DNA of 64,000 bases, from contig NZ_CP035491.1 in the NCBI RefSeq assembly GCF_004135405.1, positions 2,790,001 through 2,854,000 of the forward strand, in the 5' to 3' direction. Numbering within the stretch: position 1 is the first letter of the stretch; each line of letters opens with the position of its first letter. Positions 59,611-64,000 of this stretch are shown in pieces. A model generated the notes under the pieces. That model saw nothing but the letters and a program-made list of their open reading frames with translations, was not told where the DNA came from and made no database searches. This stretch comes from Agromyces protaetiae (lineage in GTDB: Bacteria > Actinomycetota > Actinomycetes > Actinomycetales > Microbacteriaceae). A program made the translations under genes and the position numbers.

Positions 59611-61041
59611 CTATTGGATCGGGCTGTGCTCTCGCCCGACGAGCACCTCGACGAGCGCGCGGGCCTTGATCTTCGTCTCCTCGATCTCCTCGGAGGCGTC
59701 CGAGAGGGCCGTGATGCCGCCGCCCGTGCCGATCGACGCGCCGTCGGGCGTCAGCACGATCGAGCGGATGACCATCGCGAGGTCGGCGCTCCCGTCGACG
59801 CCGAGACATCCGAATGCCCCTGAATACACGCCCCGGGGGCCCTGCTCGAGCCCGTGCAGGATCGTCATCGCACTGATCTTCGGCGCACCCGTCATCGACC
59901 CGGCCGGGAACGACGCCGCGACGGCGTCGACCGCCGTGAGCCCCGGTTCGAGCCGCGCCGCGACGGTCGAGACGAGCTGGTGCACTTGCGGGTACGCCTC
60001 GGTCTCGAGGAGCACGGGCACGTGCACGCTGCCCAGCTCGGCGATGCGCGACAGGTCGTTGCGCATGAGGTCGACGATCATCAGGTTCTCGGCGCGCTCC
60101 TTCTCGCTCTCGAGGAGTTCGAGCCGCAGCGCCTCGTCGCTCGCCGGGTCGGCGCCGCGCGGGCGGGTGCCCTTCATGGGCTTCGTGAAGACGCGCCCGT
60201 CGGGCTCGACGAGGAGGAACTGCTCGGGCGACGCCGACAGCAGTGCGACGTCGCCGAACCGCAGGAATCCGCCGTGGTGCGTCGGGCTCAGGCGGCGGAG
60301 CCGCAGGTAGGCGTCGACGGGGTCGGGCCGGACGTCGACGTCGACCCGGTTGGTGAGGCAGAGCTGGTATGCATCGCCGCGGCGGATCGCCGCCTGGCAG
60401 TCGGCGATCATGCGGGCATAGGTCGCATCGTCATGCCGGCGCGTCACGCGCGGAGCGCCGGGGGCGGATGTCCCGGACGCATCGGGATCTGCGGATGCCC
60501 CGGGGGCGTCGGATGTCTCGGGGGCGTCGGATGTCTCGACGAGCCCGTGCAGCGCCCGCGCCGTGTCGTCGGCCCACGCGTCGCCGTCGTCGTCGCCGAG
60601 CCATTCGAGTCGCAGGGCTCGCGAAGCGTGGTCGAACACGACCGTGCGGTCGGCGAAGAAGAACGCCGCGTCGGGGGTCGCCGCGATCGACACGGGCACG
60701 CCGTTGCGCGCGGCCCCGAACTCGTACCCGAACCATCCGATCCACCCGAGCGCCGAGCGCTCGCCTCCGTCCACAGGAGTCGTGTCGGCCTGCTCCGCCG
60801 CCAGACCCGCTCGCAGTGCGTCGAGCACCTCGTCGGCCGAGTCGGCCGGCGCCGCGGGGTCGAGATGCGAGACGACGATCTGCGCGTCGTCGTGGGCGAC
60901 CGCGATGACGCTGCGGCCGTCCGAGGCATCCGCCCCGCCGTCGAGCCACGCGACGACGGGCGCCGCCGCGGCCAAGGCGAGGAACACCGCCTCAGGGTCG
61001 CGCCACTCGTCGAGCTCGCGCACGCGGATCGGTCGGGGCAT
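59611..61041 (-). CDS. pabB: aminodeoxychorismate synthase component I (PabB)
   Basis: 476 residues. Makes 4-amino-4-deoxychorismate for folate. The chorismate-binding fold shows the PabB-specific lysine motif in PMKGTRPRG (anthranilate synthase has Ala there), VDLMRNDLSRIAELG and the FPAGSMTGAPK loop. Between the N-terminal domain and the core is a repetitive Ser/Asp/Ala insert (about residues 170-195) built from copies of the GGATGYCTCG-type 10-mer. No pabA or pabC is next to it in the window. Confidence 0.92.
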   Translation of the reverse strand: MPRPIRVRELDEWRDPEAVFLALAAAAPVVAWLDGGADASDGRSVIAVAHDDAQIVVSHLDPAAPADSADEVLDALRAGLAAEQADTTPVDGGERSALGWIGWFGYEFGAARNGVPVSIAATPDAAFFFADRTVVFDHASRALRLEWLGDDDGDAWADDTARALHGLVETSDAPETSDAPGASADPDASGTSAPGAPRVTRRHDDATYARMIADCQAAIRRGDAYQLCLTNRVDVDVRPDPVDAYLRLRRLSPTHHGGFLRFGDVALLSASPEQFLLVEPDGRVFTKPMKGTRPRGADPASDEALRLELLESEKERAENLMIVDLMRNDLSRIAELGSVHVPVLLETEAYPQVHQLVSTVAARLEPGLTAVDAVAASFPAGSMTGAPKISAMTILHGLEQGPRGVYSGAFGCLGVDGSADLAMVIRSIVLTPDGASIGTGGGITALSDASEEIEETKIKARALVEVLVGREHSPIQ

Positions 61042-61085
61042 CCCACCAGCGTAGAGCCGCGCGCGGCGCAGGGCCGCGACGCGGG

Positions 61086-62783
61086 TCAGGCGCGCGCGAC
61101 CGACGCGACCGGGTCGAGCTCGACGACCCGATCGATCTCGGCGGGTGTCGTCGTCGTGTGCATGATGAGGAGCACCGATCGGTCGCCCGCCGCCGCGAGC
61201 AGGTCGTCGAGGAGACGCTCGGCGGTCGCGGGGTCGACGTTCGCGGTCGGCTCGTCGAGCACGACCACGGGGAAGTCGGCGAGCATGGCGCGCGCGAGCG
61301 CGAGGCGCTGGGCCTGCCCGCCCGAGACGAGCGTTCCGCGCTCCCCGACCGCGGCGTCGAGTCCGCCGCGTTCGCGCACCCAGTCGGCGAGCCCGACGCG
61401 ATCGAGCGCATCGAAGAGGTCGTCGTCGGTCGCGGTGTCGCGAGCGAACAGGAGGTTCTGGCGCACGCTCTCATCGAAGAGCCACGGCCGCTGCTCGACG
61501 AGTCCGACGACCCGGCGCACGTCGCCCGGATCGAGGTCACGCGCCTCCACGCCGTCGAGTCGGTAGCTCCCCTCGTAGTCGAGGAAGCGCACGAGGACGT
61601 GCGCGAGCGTCGTCTTGCCGGCGCCCGAGGGGCCGCGGAGGAGGACGCGCTCCCCCGGCTCGATCCGGAGCGAAACGCCGTCGACCGCGGCAGGTCGGGT
61701 CGCATCGTCGAGGGTCGGCCACGATGCGCGGATGTCTCGCAGTTCGACGGTCGGCGCAGCGGCGCCGGAAGACAGCTCACGCGGAAGCGCGGGCGCCGTC
61801 GCGACGCCCGCCGGCGGCGTGGCGGGCACCGCCATCGCGACCCGCGCCGCACTCACGCGCGCAGCCCGCCACGCCGACACGCCGACGGGGATCGCGGCGG
61901 CGACCTCGGCGATCGCGAGCGGCACGAGGCACAGCACGGCGAACGCGGGCCCGTCGAGCCGGCCCGACGCGAGTTCGGGGAGGCCGCCGCCGATGCTCGC
62001 GAGCACGGCGAGTCCGCCGAGCGCCGTCATGCACGCGGCACCAGCGCCGACCGCGGCGGATTGCACGCGCGTCGCGCGCGCGAGCCGCCCCCCGAGCTCG
62101 ACGATGCGCGCACGGCTCGCCGCTGCGCCGTCGAAGGCGACGAGCACGTCGAGCGACTGCACATGCTCGACGACGGCCGCCTGCAGTTCGCCGCGGAGCG
62201 GCGCGATGAGCCGGATGCCCCGGGCCGTCGCCGCACGTTCGGCGAGGATCGCCGCGCCGACCCCGACGACGAGCACGAGCGCGAGCAGGCCCGCCGACGC
62301 GGGCGCGAGGAACGCGATGCCGACGACCGCGGCGACGAGCACGAAGAGCGCGCTCGCCACGGGTTGCACGGCGCGCAGCATGACGAACTGGAGGTCGTCG
62401 ACGTCCCGGGTGAATCGGGCGAGCAAGTCGCCGCGGCGGAGCATCCCGAGTCCGTCGGGCGCCGACGGCAGCAGCCGCTCATAGAGTCCAGTGCGAATCG
62501 ACCCGAGCTGACGGAACGCCGCGTCGTGTCCCGTGAGCCGCTCGAGGTATCGGAACACCGCCCGCCCGAGCGCGAACGCACGCACACCGACGACCGCGAC
62601 GGAAAGGTACAGCACGGGCGGCTGCTCGGCCGCTCGCGTGATGAGCCACGCGGAGCACGCGAGGAGCGCCACCGCCGACCCCGCCGACAGGAATCCGAGG
62701 AGCACGACGGGCAGGAGCCGCCGGGGCGGCGGGATCGCGTCTCGCAGGACCCGCGCGGTCGCGTCGGCACGTTCAGCGGACAT
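61086..62783 (-). CDS. cydC: thiol reductant ABC exporter subunit CydC
   Basis: 565 residues. An ABC exporter half: six membrane segments in the first 300 residues, then Walker A GPSGAGKTTLAHV, signature LVSGGQAQRLALARAM and Walker B VVVLDEPTANVD. With CydD it exports glutathione/cysteine-type thiols and is needed to assemble cytochrome bd. It begins 11 bases before the end of cydD, so the two are coupled. An end-of-operon position; no cydAB is in view. Confidence 0.93.
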   Translation of the reverse strand: MSAERADATARVLRDAIPPPRRLLPVVLLGFLSAGSAVALLACSAWLITRAAEQPPVLYLSVAVVGVRAFALGRAVFRYLERLTGHDAAFRQLGSIRTGLYERLLPSAPDGLGMLRRGDLLARFTRDVDDLQFVMLRAVQPVASALFVLVAAVVGIAFLAPASAGLLALVLVVGVGAAILAERAATARGIRLIAPLRGELQAAVVEHVQSLDVLVAFDGAAASRARIVELGGRLARATRVQSAAVGAGAACMTALGGLAVLASIGGGLPELASGRLDGPAFAVLCLVPLAIAEVAAAIPVGVSAWRAARVSAARVAMAVPATPPAGVATAPALPRELSSGAAAPTVELRDIRASWPTLDDATRPAAVDGVSLRIEPGERVLLRGPSGAGKTTLAHVLVRFLDYEGSYRLDGVEARDLDPGDVRRVVGLVEQRPWLFDESVRQNLLFARDTATDDDLFDALDRVGLADWVRERGGLDAAVGERGTLVSGGQAQRLALARAMLADFPVVVLDEPTANVDPATAERLLDDLLAAAGDRSVLLIMHTTTTPAEIDRVVELDPVASVARA

Positions 62784-64000
62784 CCGCGAGCACCCCCAGC
62801 GCGACGACCCGGTCGGCGGCTGCCGCGAGGCTCGGCCGATGGGTCACGACGAGCACCGCACGGCCGTCGCCCGCGAGTTCGCAGAACGTGTGCGCGAGCG
62901 CCTCCTCGCGGTCGTGGTCGAGCGCCGACGACGGCTCGTCGACGACGAGCAGCGCGAGGTCGCGAGCGAGCAGACGATGGATGGCCCGCGCCACCGCGAT
63001 CCGCTGCGCCTGGCCGCCCGACACGCCCTCGCCGCCGGCGCCGAGCACCGACGCGGGATCGACGTCGACCCCGGCCAGCGCGAGCGCACGATCGAGGATC
63101 GCAGGCGAGGCATCCGGATCGCCCATCGTGACGTTCGACGCGACGGTCCCCGCGACGAGCGACGAGCGCTGCGGCGCCCACGCGACGGCCGGAAGTCCCG
63201 GGCCCGACGCTCCCCCGACGCTGATCTCACCCTCGTGGTCGACGAACCCCAGGATCGCGGCGACGAGGCTCGACTTGCCGACGCCGCTCGGTCCGACGAC
63301 GGCGACGACCTCGCCCGGCGCGACGGCGAGGTCGAGGCCCTCGACGACGACGCGATCGTCGCGGCGGACGACGAGGTCGCGCACGACGAGGCCGCGGCCG
63401 TCGGAGTCGGTCGGCTCCGAGACATCCGCGACGTTCCCTGTGCGTGCCGCCGCCTCGACGAGGTCGAGCGCGTCGACCGAGGCCGTGACGCCGCCTGCGG
63501 CGCTGTGGAACGCCGCACCGACGTTTCGAAGCGGCAGGAAGATCTCGGGCGCGAGCACGAGCACGAACAGGCCGACCGCGAGGGCGAGCGATCCGTCGAC
63601 GAGCCGGAACCCGATCGACACCGCGACGAGCGCGACCGACAGGCTCGCCGCGAGCTCGAGCGCGAACCCCGAGAGGAACGTCACCCGCAGGACGCGCATC
63701 GTGCGCACCCGGTATTCGTCGGTCACGGCGGCGATGCGCGCGGACTGTCGCTTCGCGCGACCGAAGACGAGGAGCGTCGACAGTCCGCCGAGCACTTCGA
63801 GGAATCCCCGCGACAGCGTCTCGAGCGCATCCCATTGCCGCCGCTGCACCGCTTGCGTCGCGAGCCCGATGAGGATCATGAAGACCGGGATGATCGGCAG
63901 CACGAGGACGAACGTGAGTCCCGAGAGCCAGTCGCCCCACCACGCCGCTGCGACGAGCAAAGGGGTCGCGATCGCCGTGAGCACCAACTGCGGCAGGTAA
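62773..64000 (-). CDS. cydD: thiol reductant ABC exporter subunit CydD (5' part beyond the window)
   Basis: The last 409 or so residues of CydD. The frame is open to the right edge. Visible are a membrane half (WLSGLTFVLVLPIIPVFMIL and later segments), the inner loop LETLSRGFLEVLGGLSTLLV, and an ABC domain with Walker A GPSGVGKSSLVA, signature VSGGQAQRIAVARA and Walker B LLVVDEPSSALD. It pairs with the overlapping cydC. The cydAB oxidase genes presumably lie to the right. Confidence 0.92.
   Translation of the reverse strand, partial: YLPQLVLTAIATPLLVAAAWWGDWLSGLTFVLVLPIIPVFMILIGLATQAVQRRQWDALETLSRGFLEVLGGLSTLLVFGRAKRQSARIAAVTDEYRVRTMRVLRVTFLSGFALELAASLSVALVAVSIGFRLVDGSLALAVGLFVLVLAPEIFLPLRNVGAAFHSAAGGVTASVDALDLVEAAARTGNVADVSEPTDSDGRGLVVRDLVVRRDDRVVVEGLDLAVAPGEVVAVVGPSGVGKSSLVAAILGFVDHEGEISVGGASGPGLPAVAWAPQRSSLVAGTVASNVTMGDPDASPAILDRALALAGVDVDPASVLGAGGEGVSGGQAQRIAVARAIHRLLARDLALLVVDEPSSALDHDREEALAHTFCELAGDGRAVLVVTHRPSLAAAADRVVALGVLADVR

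Noticed and set aside
59611-61041. Anthranilate synthase TrpE
   Set aside because: The PMKGTRPRG motif with Lys is typical of PabB, and no trp genes are nearby.

Overview
The window is chromosomal DNA from a high-GC actinobacterium, most likely a member of the Microbacteriaceae (Micrococcales). This rests on very high GC, frequent GTG starts, 4-bp ATGA/GTGA gene overlaps, actinobacterial-type HrcA/CIRCE, and the gene order itself. On the minus strand runs the conserved backbone leuS, comEA, comEC, holA, (rpsT on plus), lepA, hemW, hrcA, dnaJ, rsmE, HIT, phoH, ybeY, CNNM/CBS protein, era, leuA, recO, uppS, DsbA-like, dusB, dgt, dnaG. Accessory cassettes are inserted between the backbone genes.

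Layout. 1-2980: end of an unknown gene, AzlCD amino-acid exporter, methyltransferase, membrane hydrolase, tRNA-Asn. 3077-9535: peptide (Dpp/Opp-type) ABC transporter with binding protein, two permeases, a double ATPase and an extra ATPase. 9723-17892: dnaG, dgt, dusB, YbaK-type deacylase, a tiny CX4C protein coupled to a DsbA/FrnE oxidoreductase, a P-loop protein, uppS, recO. 17975-26061: TRIC-type channel, a divergent sugar-uptake and catabolism locus, and a patatin-like protein with an upstream 19-codon leader ORF. 26062-27941: leuA preceded by a Leu-rich leader peptide. 28088-32268: histidine kinase, response regulator, and LolD/FtsX-type ABC exporter. 32375-39570: era back to hrcA, with a CIRCE operator. 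39718-44036: two DUF4870 proteins, then a PadR-controlled DrrAB-type exporter. 44126-50303: hemW, DUF1990 protein, lepA, a hydrolase, rpsT, holA. 50171-56894: comEC, comEA, a large LuxR regulator and a lipoprotein. 56937-64000: leuS, pabB, cydC and the 3' part of cydD, cut by the window edge.

Three points stand out. First, the 10-mer GGATGYCTCG occurs at least 41 times on both strands, in genes and, more than expected, between genes. Its density resembles that of DNA-uptake or other genome-signature sequences, and the window carries comEA/comEC. Second, a 14-residue peptide with a CTG-CTT-CTC-CTT leucine run lies upstream of leuA and has the form of an attenuation leader. Third, five single-base deletions interrupt otherwise well-conserved genes (one each in the peptide-binding protein, its permease and lepA, two in recO). 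Most sit in short G/C runs, which suggests sequencing error rather than gene decay.

Starts were chosen by overlaps, ribosome-binding sites and family length. Promoter and operator calls are by eye only.
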